Of a stretch of DNA of 64,000 nt, positions 18,206 through 27,154 are shown one piece after another. The number at the start of each line of letters is the position of its first letter. The first letter of the stretch is position 1. Source of the DNA: a bacterium (GTDB lineage Bacteria; Spirochaetota; Leptospiria; Leptospirales; Leptonemataceae); contig JANSYA010000003.1 in assembly GCA_024742665.1 (NCBI GenBank), positions 124,001 through 188,000 of the forward strand. Direction: 5' to 3'. The notes under the pieces were generated by a model. That model saw only the letters and a program-made list of their open reading frames with translations, searched no databases and had not been told where the DNA came from. Both the position numbers and the translations under genes were made by a program.

Positions 18206-19213
18206 ATGCAAGCTACCGCGACTCAATCCAAACCCACCGCGTCGGAAACACCGACCTGGATGAATTACACCGGCCCAGGGGAACCCAAAAACGTCCTGTG
18301 GCGGGACCGTTTCGGCACGATCACGCTTTCGTCCATACCCTTCGCAATCTTAATGCTCTCGGCCCTGTTCGTCTTTACGACGCACTTTTCGTGGCTCGGC
18401 CTCGGCGTCTGTTTAATATCCTGGGCCGTACGCCAGTGGGCGATCACCGGCGTCTATCACCGCTATTTTTCGCACAAGTCCTACAAAGTGGGACGCGTCA
18501 CTCAATTCGTGCTGGCCTTTCTCGGCGCGACCGCCGCGCAAAAAGGACCGCTCTGGTGGGCCGCGCATCACCGCAACCACCACGGCTACAGCGACACCGA
18601 GAAAGATTTGCACTCCCCGAAGCGCGGCTTCTGGCAGTCCCACTGGATCTGGTTTCTGCACCACGAATCCACCGAAGTGGATTATAAGAAGATCGTCGAC
18701 TTCGCGAAGTATCCCGAACTGCGCTGGCTCGATAAGTACTGGTATGTTCCGCCGACGATCTTCGCCTTCGCGCTGTTTTTCATCGGCGGCTGGCACATTG
18801 TCGTGTGGGGTTTCTTCGTATCGACTGTACTGCTGGCGAATATGACCTATACGATCAACAGCCTGTGCCACATCTTCGGCAAGCAGCGCTTCCACTCCGG
18901 CGATACCAGCCGCAACAACTGGCTGCTCGCCCTGCTACTGCTCGGCGAAGGCTGGCACAACAACCACCACCGTTACCAGCAGAGCGCTCGCAACGGCTTC
19001 TACTGGTGGGAAGTGGATATTACCTTCTATGTGATTAAATTGCTGAGCTTCTTCGGCCTGGCCTGGGATCTCAAACCGGTTCCGGAAAAGGTTCTGGAAG
19101 AAGGCCGCGCAAACGATAGCCTGCGCAAAGCCGCGCGCAAAAAGGGCGAACGCTTCGCTCCCCCGCCGCGCGCCACCGGCGTTCGTCAGGTAGCGGCGCT
19201 CGCCGGGAAATAA
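18206..19213 (+). CDS. Delta-9-type fatty acyl desaturase
   Basis: A 335-residue membrane di-iron enzyme. The three His boxes are in place: HRYFSH (about residue 85), HRNHH (about 122) and HNNHH (about 255), together with hydrophobic pairs before the first box and around residues 175-210. This is the acyl-CoA/acyl-lipid desaturase pattern of bacterial DesC-type and eukaryotic stearoyl-CoA desaturases; it puts a cis double bond into saturated acyl chains using O2 and an electron donor. I prefer ATG 18206; a TTG at 18194 is too close to the GGAGGA ribosome site. A palindrome upstream suggests control by a regulator. A strong terminator follows. Confidence 0.9.
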   Translation: MQATATQSKPTASETPTWMNYTGPGEPKNVLWRDRFGTITLSSIPFAILMLSALFVFTTHFSWLGLGVCLISWAVRQWAITGVYHRYFSHKSYKVGRVTQFVLAFLGATAAQKGPLWWAAHHRNHHGYSDTEKDLHSPKRGFWQSHWIWFLHHESTEVDYKKIVDFAKYPELRWLDKYWYVPPTIFAFALFFIGGWHIVVWGFFVSTVLLANMTYTINSLCHIFGKQRFHSGDTSRNNWLLALLLLGEGWHNNHHRYQQSARNGFYWWEVDITFYVIKLLSFFGLAWDLKPVPEKVLEEGRANDSLRKAARKKGERFAPPPRATGVRQVAALAGK

Positions 19214-19232
19214 TCCGGGCAGGAATGAGCGC

Positions 19233-19266
19233 AAACCGGCGAGTAGAAATGCTCGCCGGTTTTTTT
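19233..19266 (+). terminator. Rho-independent terminator after the desaturase gene
   Basis: ACCGGCGAG pairs perfectly with CTCGCCGGT around an eight-base loop and is followed directly by a run of T. Stem at 19235-19243 and 19252-19260. Confidence 0.92.
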
Positions 19267-19288
19267 ATTTCAGGGCCTGATGCGAATA

Positions 19289-20248
19289 TCAGCCGCGGTT
19301 GTGGGGCTCGTTAAAGTCGATCACCGGCCCCTTCGGAACAATCCGCCGCGGGTTTACAGATTCGTGGCTCGTATAATAGTGCTCTTTGATGTGGCCCATG
19401 TGGCAGGTCTCGGCGACGCCGGGAATCTGGTACAGTTCTTTGACGTAGCTCCAGAGATTCGGATAGTCGACGATCCGACGGATATTGGTCTTGAAGTGCA
19501 CATAATAGACGGCGTCGAAGCGAAAGAGCGTCGTGAACAGACACCAGTCCGCGTGAGTAATGCGATCGCCACAGAGATAGCGCCGGTGTCCCAGCACTGA
19601 TTCCCAGTGGTCGAGGGCTTCGAATAATTCCGTCACCGCTTCTTCATAGGCTGCTTGCGTGCTCGCGAAGCCGGAGCGATAGACGCCGTTGTTGATCGGA
19701 TTATAGATCGCGTCAAGCGCCGTCTCGATTTCCCCGGCCAGATCCGCGGGATAAAAATTCACATCGGGCTTCGCAGCGATACTGCCGCATTCAAGATCAA
19801 GCATCTTGATAATTTCTCGCGACTCGTTGTTAACGACCGTCTCGTTCTTTTTATCCCACAGGATTGGAACGGTCACGCGACCGGTGAAATTCGGATCGGC
19901 CTTTTTATAAATTTCGCGCACGAAGCTGAAGCCGTATACGCTGTCGCGAATCGCGCCGGGCGCGTCCGAAAAAAACCAGCCGTCTTCGCCCATATAGGGA
20001 TCGACGACTGACACGCCGATCGCGTCTTCCAGTCCCTTCAGTTTGCGTAGTATCAGCGTGCGATGCGCCCAGGGACAGGCGTAGGATACATAGAGATGAT
20101 AGCGGCCGGCCTCGGGCGCGAAATCGCTGGAACCGTCGGCGCGAATCCAGTCGCGAAAGGTCGTCGAAGGCCGCACAAAACGCCCTCCCTTGTCCTCGTT
20201 GCTGCGCGTGCTCCGCCACTCGCCGTCGATCATCATTCCCAGTGCCAT
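19289..20248 (-). CDS. yqjG: Glutathionyl-hydroquinone reductase (YqjG/ECM4 family)
   Basis: A 319-residue protein of the Xi-class glutathione transferases. The thioredoxin-like N-terminal half carries the catalytic Cys in YVSYACPWAHRT; further family marks are DPYMGEDGWFF, RVTVPILWDKK, VVNNESREIIKML, and in the helical half the YRSGFASTQ and RITHADWCLFTTLFRFD segments. The enzyme reduces glutathionyl-hydroquinones to free hydroquinones. Length is usual for the family. A strong ribosome site (GGGAGGTAAT) stands before the ATG. Confidence 0.92.
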   Translation of the reverse strand: MALGMMIDGEWRSTRSNEDKGGRFVRPSTTFRDWIRADGSSDFAPEAGRYHLYVSYACPWAHRTLILRKLKGLEDAIGVSVVDPYMGEDGWFFSDAPGAIRDSVYGFSFVREIYKKADPNFTGRVTVPILWDKKNETVVNNESREIIKMLDLECGSIAAKPDVNFYPADLAGEIETALDAIYNPINNGVYRSGFASTQAAYEEAVTELFEALDHWESVLGHRRYLCGDRITHADWCLFTTLFRFDAVYYVHFKTNIRRIVDYPNLWSYVKELYQIPGVAETCHMGHIKEHYYTSHESVNPRRIVPKGPVIDFNEPHNRG

Positions 20249-20332
20249 ATTACCTCCCGCGTGTCTCCGCCTGACCTTCTCTACACTATTATTGATTTAC
20301 ACCAGAATCGAACCGTACAAAATATCGTCGCC

Positions 20333-20650
20333 ATGCAAATCCGGGAAGAACGCACCGCAAATGTGCTGAAGCTCTATCTGGAAGGAGATCTGGACGTCTA
20401 CCAGGCGCCGGCCCTGAAAGTGAAAATCATGAGCCTGGCCGAGGACGACGATCTACCGCCGAAATCCTGTCTGGATCTTTCCGGTGTCGCCTACGTCGAC
20501 TCGGCCGGACTCGGCGCCGTGATCGACGCCCACCGCCGACTCCAGAACGCCGGTAGCCCGCTACGATTGGTCGGCATGAACGCGGACCTGTTTCGGATCT
20601 TCAAATTCGCCCGCCTGGTAGGCTTCCTGGATATCGAAGCGCCACGCTGA
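20333..20650 (+). CDS. STAS-domain anti-sigma-factor antagonist
   Basis: A 105-residue single STAS domain from the ATG at 20333. The conserved phosphoacceptor loop is YVDSAGLGAV, in which the Ser after Asp is the site usually phosphorylated by a partner anti-sigma kinase; the following helix and strand (PLRLVGMNADLFRIFKFARL) match SpoIIAA/RsbV-type proteins. No partner kinase is encoded beside it, but the PP2C-type phosphatase domain of the large protein at 37080-42311 is of the class that acts on such antagonists. Transcribed divergently from the hydroquinone reductase. Confidence 0.85.
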   Translation: MQIREERTANVLKLYLEGDLDVYQAPALKVKIMSLAEDDDLPPKSCLDLSGVAYVDSAGLGAVIDAHRRLQNAGSPLRLVGMNADLFRIFKFARLVGFLDIEAPR

Positions 20651-20699
20651 GGCCCTGCTTTTTGCTGGCCACGGCGGCCGGGCCGCAAAATCTGTACGT

Positions 20700-21356
20700 A
20701 TGAATCGTACCCTGCCCATCGCAGTACTCGTTAGCCTGATGCCGTTCTTCGGCGCGACTCAGTGCGCGCCCGGGAGCGGCACGAACTCGGACGGATTGAA
20801 CGCGGCGCCCCCGAAATCCGACGCCGCCGAGCAGTCCGACGAACCCAGCAAAACTGATAAGGATAAACAAATGCAAGAAGTGGCCGTAATCACCACGCCC
20901 CACGGCGAGATCGTGGTAAAATTTTTCCCGGAGCTGGCTCCGAAGCACGTCGAAAGTTTTAAGAAACTGGTCAAAGAAGGTTTCTACGACGGCACCGCAT
21001 TCCATCGCGTGATTCCCGGCTTCATGATTCAGGGCGGCGATCCGAATTCGAAAGATCCCAACAACCGCGCGGCTCACGGAACCGGCGGGCCCGGCTACAG
21101 TATCCCGGCTGAATTTTCGGATCGCAAGCACACCCGCGGTATTCTCTCGGCCGCCCGCTCTCAGGATCCGAACAGCGCCGGCTCGCAGTTCTTTCTGTGC
21201 GTGGCCGACAGCCCCTGGCTCGACAACCAGTACTCCATCTTCGGCGAAGTCGTATCCGGCATGGAAGCGGCCGACAAGATCGTAGCCGAAGACCGCGACG
21301 CCCGCGATAACCCCATCAACCGAATGGAAGTAAAGATGGTACTAGAAGAACGCTGA
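20700..21356 (+). CDS. Cyclophilin-type peptidyl-prolyl cis-trans isomerase, lipoprotein
   Basis: A 218-residue protein. The N-terminus is a short signal peptide ending in ATQC, a plausible lipobox, then a Pro/Ser/Asp-rich linker to about residue 60. The cyclophilin domain has the catalytic Arg in AFHRVIPGFMIQGGD, the SQDPNSAGSQFFLC block and NQYSIFGEV. It speeds prolyl isomerisation, here probably at the periplasmic face of a membrane. A series of hairpins covers its stop codon and the gap to the next gene. Confidence 0.9.
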   Translation: MNRTLPIAVLVSLMPFFGATQCAPGSGTNSDGLNAAPPKSDAAEQSDEPSKTDKDKQMQEVAVITTPHGEIVVKFFPELAPKHVESFKKLVKEGFYDGTAFHRVIPGFMIQGGDPNSKDPNNRAAHGTGGPGYSIPAEFSDRKHTRGILSAARSQDPNSAGSQFFLCVADSPWLDNQYSIFGEVVSGMEAADKIVAEDRDARDNPINRMEVKMVLEER

Positions 21357-21436
21357 AAGCGTTCTTCGCAACTCTGCAAACGAAGTTTGCAGAGACAATT
21401 AAAGAAGAACGCTAAGAGCGAAGACGTAGTCTTCGC
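21345..21436 (+). repeat. Three consecutive triloop hairpins
   Basis: Three perfect hairpins with three-base loops follow each other: GAAGAACGCT/AGCGTTCTTC with loop GAA (21345-21367, covering the cyclophilin stop), CTCTGCAAAC/GTTTGCAGAG with loop GAA (21372-21394) and GCGAAGAC/GTCTTCGC with loop GTA (21418-21436). The sequence GAAGAACGCT recurs between the second and third. None has a clear U-tract, so they may stabilise mRNA, end transcription weakly, or bind a protein. Confidence 0.75.
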
Positions 21437-21448
21437 GCGACTCTCCCT

Positions 21449-22621
21449 ATGAACCGGCCGTCGCTGTCACAATGTTTCGCGTTCTGCGCGCTGATCCTGT
21501 GCAGCGGCGGGCCTGGCTGTCTGGCAACCGTGCGCCTCTTCGCGCCGGGCGAATTCGATTCCGAAATTCCGCCTCCCCGCCCGAATTATTCCCTGCCCGC
21601 CGGCTGGCACGCGCGCCCCGAAACCGAGGATGCCGCCGACCGCACTCCCCCCGGCCTGGTGGACGGCCAATCTCGCGCGCAGGCCGATGTCTTTTTCGTG
21701 CATCCCACGACGCATCTACGCGGCGATCGCTGGAACGCCGACACCGGCAATGCTGCGATCAACGAAGAAACCGCCGCGGGTTCGATCCAGCGCCAGGCGA
21801 GCGTCTTCAACTGCTGCGCCCGCGTCTTCGCTCCGCGCTATCGCCAGGCTTCGATCTTCGCCTTCATCGACGAAAGCGGCGACGGTCTCAAAGCCCTCGA
21901 CCTGGCCTACAGCGACGTGCGCGCGGCCTTCACCTACTATCTCAAACATGAGAATCGCGGGCGGCCGCTGATTGTCGCCGGCCACAGCCAGGGAACCTGG
22001 CATGCTACACTGCTGTTAAAAGAATTTTTGCCGCAAATTCGCGAGCGCCTGGTGGCCGCCTACCTGATCGGCGGCGCGGTGTATCTTGACGACTTCGCCG
22101 GCCCTGCCGACGAAGCAGTGAGCGCTGGCAGGCAAAGTGGCACGGCGAACGACGGCCTGGAAGCCTTTCGCCGCTCGGGCCGCTCCGTCGACACGATCGG
22201 CCGGGGCCCCTTTTTGAAGGCCTGCGATCGCGCCGATGAAACAGGCTGCTTCGTGACCTATCGCGCGCTGGCCCACGGAGCGAAGCTCTTTCGATTGCCG
22301 GTCGATCGACGAGCGGGCGAAGCAAGCCACTGCGTGAATCCCCTGACCTGGCGCGCGAACGATTCGGCGCCGGGTGCAGCCGCTTTGAACGCCGGAGGAG
22401 TTCCGCCGGATCTGAGCCGCGTGGACCCGGCTCTGACCGACGCCGTGTGTCGCGCCGGCCTGCTGTACGTGACGCCGCCCTCGACGGCCGCTTACGGGGA
22501 TGCTTACCGGGTCCGCGGCGGCAACTATCACGTTCTGGACTACAATCTGTTCTACGTGAATTTGCGCGAAAACGTCGCGGCCCGCGTGGCGAAGTTTCTT
22601 TCCGGCGGCGGCGGGCGTTAA
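21449..22621 (+). CDS. DUF3089-family alpha/beta hydrolase, probable lipoprotein
   Basis: A 390-residue exported protein with a signal peptide and lipobox-like GGPGC (about residue 24). The DUF3089 marks are FFVHPTTHLRGDRWNA, SVFNCCARVFAPRYRQA, the DVRAAFTYYL helix and the nucleophile elbow VAGHSQGTWHATLLL with Ser in GHSQG. A C-terminal GGNYHVLDYNLFYVNLR segment probably carries the catalytic His. Such proteins are presumed lipases or esterases, but no substrate is known. Length is typical for the family. Confidence 0.83.
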   Translation: MNRPSLSQCFAFCALILCSGGPGCLATVRLFAPGEFDSEIPPPRPNYSLPAGWHARPETEDAADRTPPGLVDGQSRAQADVFFVHPTTHLRGDRWNADTGNAAINEETAAGSIQRQASVFNCCARVFAPRYRQASIFAFIDESGDGLKALDLAYSDVRAAFTYYLKHENRGRPLIVAGHSQGTWHATLLLKEFLPQIRERLVAAYLIGGAVYLDDFAGPADEAVSAGRQSGTANDGLEAFRRSGRSVDTIGRGPFLKACDRADETGCFVTYRALAHGAKLFRLPVDRRAGEASHCVNPLTWRANDSAPGAAALNAGGVPPDLSRVDPALTDAVCRAGLLYVTPPSTAAYGDAYRVRGGNYHVLDYNLFYVNLRENVAARVAKFLSGGGGR

Positions 22622-22670
22622 ATCGAAATCGATCACGTGTCTATTAGGCGACCCTGGCGTCGCGAAAGAG

Positions 22671-23336
22671 ATGGCCGTGCACGAGCGACATCGCCAGACT
22701 GGAATTATGGCCTCGCCCCCGCTCAAGAAGGATCGTCGCTGGCAGCGGACTCGCAACGCCCTGCACGAGGCGCTGATGGAATTGATCGAAGAGGAGCGGG
22801 ATTACGATCAAATTCACGTGCGCGAAATCTGCGAGCGCGCCGACGTGGCCCGCCCGACTTTTTATCTGCACTTCAAAGACAAACACGAGCTGCTGTGGAG
22901 CAGTATGGAAGTGGAATTCGAATCGCTCCGCACTCGCATGCGGCCGATCCACGGCGATACCCTGCTGCCCGACGACGGTCGACCGCTGACTTTTATCGTC
23001 TTCGAACACGTGGCGGCGAATCGCGGCTTCTATCGCGCGATGCTTGGAAAACACGGGTCGGCCGGCTTTATTCTACGTTATTTGGAACACATGGCGGACG
23101 CTTTCTATCAGAAACACGCGCCCCTGAGAGAACGCCTGGGCGATCCGGAGTTTGCGCCGGAGCTGATTCCGAATCATCTGGCCGGCTCCCTGGTGGGTAT
23201 GATCCAGTGGTGGTTAAAGCAGGATCGCCCGCCCTCCGCCGACGAAATGGCCAGGGCCTTCACGTGCTTAAACGCGCCGGGCGTGCTCTCGGCGATGGGA
23301 CTCCGCGACGTGAGCGATCTTTTGGAAAACGTATAG
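22671..23336 (+). CDS. TetR-family transcriptional regulator
   Basis: A 221-residue protein from ATG 22671 (an alternative ATG at 22707 removes 12 poorly conserved residues). The N-terminal HTH is clear: RTRNALHEALMELIEEERDYDQIHVREICERADVARPTFYLHF-type helices, with recognition-helix residues VARPTFYLHFKDKHEL. The C-terminal ligand or dimer domain (about 90-215) has the FRG.GHxSAGF-like AMLGKHGSAGFI segment of the group that regulates efflux or hydrolase genes. The carboxylesterase gene begins 10 bases after its stop, so the two are co-transcribed; it may regulate its own operon. Confidence 0.88.
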   Translation: MAVHERHRQTGIMASPPLKKDRRWQRTRNALHEALMELIEEERDYDQIHVREICERADVARPTFYLHFKDKHELLWSSMEVEFESLRTRMRPIHGDTLLPDDGRPLTFIVFEHVAANRGFYRAMLGKHGSAGFILRYLEHMADAFYQKHAPLRERLGDPEFAPELIPNHLAGSLVGMIQWWLKQDRPPSADEMARAFTCLNAPGVLSAMGLRDVSDLLENV

Positions 23337-23345
23337 ACGAGCGAT

Positions 23346-24071
23346 ATGCAGAATAAAACTAAAATTGGTTCATTAAACGCGATCGAAGCGCCGGGCGCGG
23401 ACGGCGGCGGCGCGATCGTTTGCTTTCACGGCTTCGGGGCGAACGCCGAAGATCTTTATCCGCTGCACGCGCACATCAAAGCGCCCGCGGGCACCCACTG
23501 GTTTTTTCCCGACGCCATTCTGGAGCTCGCGCCGAATATGGCACCGCCGGCACCGCGCGCCTGGTGGCCGATTGACGAAGCCGCTTTGCAGTACGCTCTC
23601 GAACGCGGGACCTATCGCGATCTATCGGGCTTCGCGCCGCCGGGCATGGCCGCCGCCCGGGACGCGGCCGCCGGTATGATTCGCGCGTTGATCGACGAAC
23701 GCGGCTTTACTCTGGATCGCATAACTCTGGCCGGCTTCAGCCAGGGCGCCATGCTCGCCACCGAACTGACCCTGCGTTCGCACGAATTGTTCGGAGCGGA
23801 CGCACGGCCGGCGGGGCTTGCGATTCTGTCCGGCACGCTGCTCGACGAAGCCAATTGGAAAACTCTGGCCGCAGATGCTCGCTTTCAGAGCTTTCAGTTT
23901 TTCCAGAGCCACGGCACGCGCGATCCGATTCTCGGATTTGAAGCAGCCCGCCGCCTCGAATCGATTTTGCGCGAAGCAAACTGGACCGGCGAGTTCGTAG
24001 AATTTCCAGGCGGCCACGAAATTCCGGGGCAGGTCGCAGCACGCCTGGGACAGTACCTCACGCGCTTCTGA
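23346..24071 (+). CDS. Phospholipase/carboxylesterase (acyl-protein-thioesterase-like)
   Basis: A 241-residue alpha/beta hydrolase. The catalytic triad is readable: nucleophile Ser in LAGFSQGAML, Asp in SHGTRDPILG and His in FPGGHEIP. The oxyanion-side motif is VCFHGFGANAEDL. The proportions and motif spacing match the Abhydrolase_2 group (carboxylesterases and lysophospholipases). No signal peptide, so cytoplasmic. Follows the TetR gene closely and is probably its regulated partner. Confidence 0.87.
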   Translation: MQNKTKIGSLNAIEAPGADGGGAIVCFHGFGANAEDLYPLHAHIKAPAGTHWFFPDAILELAPNMAPPAPRAWWPIDEAALQYALERGTYRDLSGFAPPGMAAARDAAAGMIRALIDERGFTLDRITLAGFSQGAMLATELTLRSHELFGADARPAGLAILSGTLLDEANWKTLAADARFQSFQFFQSHGTRDPILGFEAARRLESILREANWTGEFVEFPGGHEIPGQVAARLGQYLTRF

Positions 24072-24096
24072 AACCCAATCAGATCGAGCCGCCTTC

Positions 24097-24681
24097 GTGT
24101 TTGTTTTAATCGGCACACTGACGATTTTGTTTTTACTGACGCTGCTGCTCCTGCCGGCGGTCGTGCGAGCCTCCGGCGATCGCTCCGCGACCGATGCAGC
24201 AAACGAAAGCGCCGGATCGCAGGAAAAGTCCGACGCTGGCGATTCGAAAAAGAAAGACCCGGCGGCTTCTAAGGGCGATCCGGAGTTCGCTCGAAAGGCC
24301 CGCGAATTCCAGCGCGAGGGTCGGCTCGTCCTGCCGGCGATCAACTTTCGTCCGAATGAGGCCGCGATTGATCATCCAACTGATGCTCTGCGAAGGCATT
24401 TAGAACTCGTCGTCGATCGCCTGGAAACCGATGACGCGGCGACCGTGCTCGTAAGCGGCCATACGGATCGTCAGGGGAGCCGCGAACACAATCTGCAGTT
24501 GTCCCTGAGCAGAGCCCAGGCCGTGTGCGATTTACTGGAAAATGATTACGGCGTGGCGGTCGAAAAACTGCGGGCCGCGGGTCGGGGCTACAGCGAACCG
24601 GCGGCCGACAACGCGAGTCCGGCGGGGCGCCAGAAAAACCGTCGCGTTGAAATTCAAATTGAAGGGGGCCTGGAGCGCTGA
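24097..24681 (+). CDS. OmpA-like peptidoglycan-binding membrane protein
   Basis: A 194-residue protein starting at GTG 24097. One N-terminal transmembrane helix or uncleaved signal (VLIGTLTILFLLTLLLLPAVV) is followed by a charged linker and an OmpA C-terminal domain (about 75-190) with VLVSGHTDRQGS, LSLSRAQAVCDLL, RAAGRGYSEP and QKNRRVEIQI. The Asp of HTD and the Arg of NRRVEI are the residues that bind meso-diaminopimelate in peptidoglycan. It probably ties the inner membrane to the cell wall. Convergent with the histidine kinase gene. Confidence 0.88.
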   Translation: MFVLIGTLTILFLLTLLLLPAVVRASGDRSATDAANESAGSQEKSDAGDSKKKDPAASKGDPEFARKAREFQREGRLVLPAINFRPNEAAIDHPTDALRRHLELVVDRLETDDAATVLVSGHTDRQGSREHNLQLSLSRAQAVCDLLENDYGVAVEKLRAAGRGYSEPAADNASPAGRQKNRRVEIQIEGGLER

Positions 24682-24699
24682 CGCAGGGGCGGTTCCAGA

Positions 24700-26274
24700 T
24701 TAGTCGACCGGCACGGTGATTTCGAAGCAGGTGCCCTCGCCCGGCTCGGCCGTAATGCGCAGAGTGCCGTCGAGATCGTCAATGCGGCGGCGAATATTGT
24801 CCAGACCGAAGCCGCGCAAATTCAGGCGGACCGCGTCGGGAGAAAATCCACGGCCGTCGTCTTTCACGATCAGCAGCACGTCCGCCTCGCGATCTTCCAA
24901 CTGCAGCCGCACCCGCTCGGCGCCGGAATGCTTCACGATATTCGTAAACAGCTCCTGCACGATGCGAAAAAGATGCGTTTCGACCGGCCGGGGGATTTTG
25001 AGGCCCAGTTGAATCTCCAGTTCTACGTCGATGTTTTTGATTTCCAGAAATACTTTGCTGTACCAGCGAATGGCCGCTTCCAGTCCCAGATCGTTCAGCA
25101 CCGAAGGATATAAGCGCGTATAAAGATCCCGCAGCTCTTGAGAAGCCCGATCGATCAAATCCAGGCCGACCTGGAAACGATCTTCAAATTGTTCCGGATT
25201 TTTTTCGTAGCTTGTAAAATTCAGTTTGGCCGCGAGTATGGTCTGTCCGACGCCGTCGTGCAATTCGCGGGCCACAACCTGGCGCTCGCGTTCCTGCAAG
25301 TGCAGCAAACGCGAATGCAGACGCACGACTTTTTCTTCGAGCTTCTTGATGCGGCTGATGTCTTTGAGAATCAAACCAATCTGTTCGCCGAAGCGAAAGA
25401 TCGTATAGCCGACGATTCGACCGCTGGATTTGAACTCGCAGTTTTCAACGACCCTCGAACTCGACGCTTCGACGTTCGCCCGCAGCACCTCTTCATGCGC
25501 GCGGCTCATCGCGAATATTTCGAAGAGCGAACGTCCTTCGACGCCCGTGGGATCGTTTTCTTCGGCCGGCGCCTGGTCTTCGTTTCCGGTCTCGCCCGGG
25601 TTTTCTTCTTCGTCTACGAGACATTCGGGGTCGCCGACCGGCGGGTCCTCTCCGGCCTGGGGCGCCTGAGCCGCGCCGGGTATGTCGAGATCTTGCTCCG
25701 ACGGATTTTCCAGAAACTCCTGCCGGAACGTGCGGTTCGCGAACTGAATCCGATAGTCGCCGTCCAGCGTCACAACCGGAGATATATTCGAAACGATGCT
25801 GTCGAAGCGCGCGTAAATCTTTCGCACTTCGCGCGCCGAACCGGTCAAACCGGTCAGGTCCACAACGATACACTGAATTGAGCGTATCGCCTCGGGGTTT
25901 TCGGGACCGGTGACAACCCCCATGCCATCCAGCGGGTTCAAGAAATAGCGCACATGAATGCGATCCCCCCCGGCGGTTGTACACGAGCCTTCCGATACGA
26001 AGGGTCGCCCTGCTTGCACGACGCGGCTAAAATACGCGGGAATCCCGCATTCCTGGAAGGGCCGGTATTCCAGAAAGCTCCATTCGCCGGCCGGAGCCTG
26101 GCTCAAATCAAGCGGCAAATCAAAGAGGGCCGAAAGCACCGGATTGATTTCCAGCACCTGCCCCTGCGGATCCAGCTGTAGTATCCCCAGAGGAACAGTC
26201 GCAAACAGAGATTGATACGCGGAATCGCCGGACACACAAAAACGATTTCGCAGAATCGGATGCCTGCAAAGCAA
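24700..26274 (-). CDS. PAS-domain sensor histidine kinase (HisKA_3/NarX-LiaS type), soluble
   Basis: A 524-residue cytoplasmic protein without membrane segments. Two PAS-like domains occupy about 18-130 and 155-300; the second is split by an acidic, Glu/Pro-rich insertion (about 195-240). The dimerisation and phosphoacceptor helix is RERQVVARELHDGVGQTI with the His in ELHDGVGQ, and the ATP-binding domain has N-box LFTNIVKHSGA, G1 DDGRGF and GFGLDNIRRRI. This type phosphorylates NarL/LuxR-family response regulators, but none is encoded nearby, so it is an orphan in this window. The TTG start at 26274 is uncertain; a GTG at 26235 is an alternative. Confidence 0.87.
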   Translation of the reverse strand: MLCRHPILRNRFCVSGDSAYQSLFATVPLGILQLDPQGQVLEINPVLSALFDLPLDLSQAPAGEWSFLEYRPFQECGIPAYFSRVVQAGRPFVSEGSCTTAGGDRIHVRYFLNPLDGMGVVTGPENPEAIRSIQCIVVDLTGLTGSAREVRKIYARFDSIVSNISPVVTLDGDYRIQFANRTFRQEFLENPSEQDLDIPGAAQAPQAGEDPPVGDPECLVDEEENPGETGNEDQAPAEENDPTGVEGRSLFEIFAMSRAHEEVLRANVEASSSRVVENCEFKSSGRIVGYTIFRFGEQIGLILKDISRIKKLEEKVVRLHSRLLHLQERERQVVARELHDGVGQTILAAKLNFTSYEKNPEQFEDRFQVGLDLIDRASQELRDLYTRLYPSVLNDLGLEAAIRWYSKVFLEIKNIDVELEIQLGLKIPRPVETHLFRIVQELFTNIVKHSGAERVRLQLEDREADVLLIVKDDGRGFSPDAVRLNLRGFGLDNIRRRIDDLDGTLRITAEPGEGTCFEITVPVD

Positions 26275-26315
26275 AAAATAAATCCGGCCGCAAATTCAAG
26301 CGGAGCTGCCAGGCT

Positions 26316-27104
26316 TCAGCCGGCGAGAACGTCCGCTTGTTTCAGGTCGGCATACGACAGCAGCACCTGGCCCAGCTCGGCCAGCATCCGCTCTTCGTCG
26401 TCGCGCAGAAAGAAGTGACCGCCCGGGAGCATCCGCAACTGAAAATCCAGGGCCGTATGGATTCGCCAGCTCTGGAGTTCGTCGCGCAGCGCCCGGTGAT
26501 CGTCTTCACCGCCGAATACGACGAAGGGGACTCGCAGGGGCGGCTGCGGCGTATAAGACCAGGTTTCGAACAGCGAGAAGTCGGCACGCAGGAGCGGCAC
26601 AAAAAGTTCCATCAGATCTTCGTTTTGCAAGACGGCTTCCGGAGTTCCGCCGTAAGCGCGCAGGCCTTCGATGAACTCCGCTTCGCCGAGATCGTGCATG
26701 AATGAAAATCGTTCCGGCGTCTGGGGCGCTTTACGCCCGGAAATACACAGTAGAGCGGGCAGCTCCCGGTTCGTTTCACACAGGCGGCGCGTCATTTCGA
26801 AGGCGATCGAAGCGCCCATGCTGTGGCCGAATAAAACGAAGGGCCGGCCGGGGCTCCGCGACGCTTCAATCACCGGGACAAGTTCGTCAAGTAACAGCCC
26901 CATATTATCGAAGGGAGTTTCGCTGAACCGCCGCTCGCGGCCGGGAAGCTCGATGGCGTGCAGCTGAACGAACTCAGGCAGAGCGGCGTGCCAGTTTCGA
27001 TAGAGTCCCGACGTTCCGCCCGCCGGGGGAAAACAATAGAGATCCAGCGTGGCCGCCGGACGTTCGGTTTCACGGACTAACCAGGTCTCAGACATATTTT
27101 TCAA
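26316..27104 (-). CDS. Type II (editing) thioesterase, GrsT/RifR-like
   Basis: A 262-residue alpha/beta hydrolase typical of polyketide/NRPS type II thioesterases. It has the family opening LYCFPPAGGTSGLYRNW, IELPGRERRF, the nucleophile elbow LFGHSMGASIAFEM with Ser, Asp in FGGEDDHR and His in LPGGHFFLRDD. Such enzymes clear wrong or stalled acyl groups from carrier proteins. It lies 50 bases downstream of the oxygenase gene on the same strand, at the far end of the biosynthetic region. Either ATG 27104 or ATG 27095 could be the start. Compare with the second thioesterase at 42385, which has Cys in place of this Ser. Confidence 0.9.
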   Translation of the reverse strand: MKNMSETWLVRETERPAATLDLYCFPPAGGTSGLYRNWHAALPEFVQLHAIELPGRERRFSETPFDNMGLLLDELVPVIEASRSPGRPFVLFGHSMGASIAFEMTRRLCETNRELPALLCISGRKAPQTPERFSFMHDLGEAEFIEGLRAYGGTPEAVLQNEDLMELFVPLLRADFSLFETWSYTPQPPLRVPFVVFGGEDDHRALRDELQSWRIHTALDFQLRMLPGGHFFLRDDEERMLAELGQVLLSYADLKQADVLAG

Positions 27105-27154
27105 AGTGTACGGACGCGCGAACCCACGCAGCTCCTTTTTTCAGCTCTGCGGTT

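Noticed and set aside
22637..23356. A second long frame over the TetR gene
   Set aside because: It is the shadow frame, Arg/Gly-rich and without a domain; the TetR frame has a clear helix-turn-helix.
26316..27104. Release thioesterase of the polyketide line
   Set aside because: It is a stand-alone type II enzyme with a normal Ser triad and lies far from the terminal synthase; editing is the more likely role.
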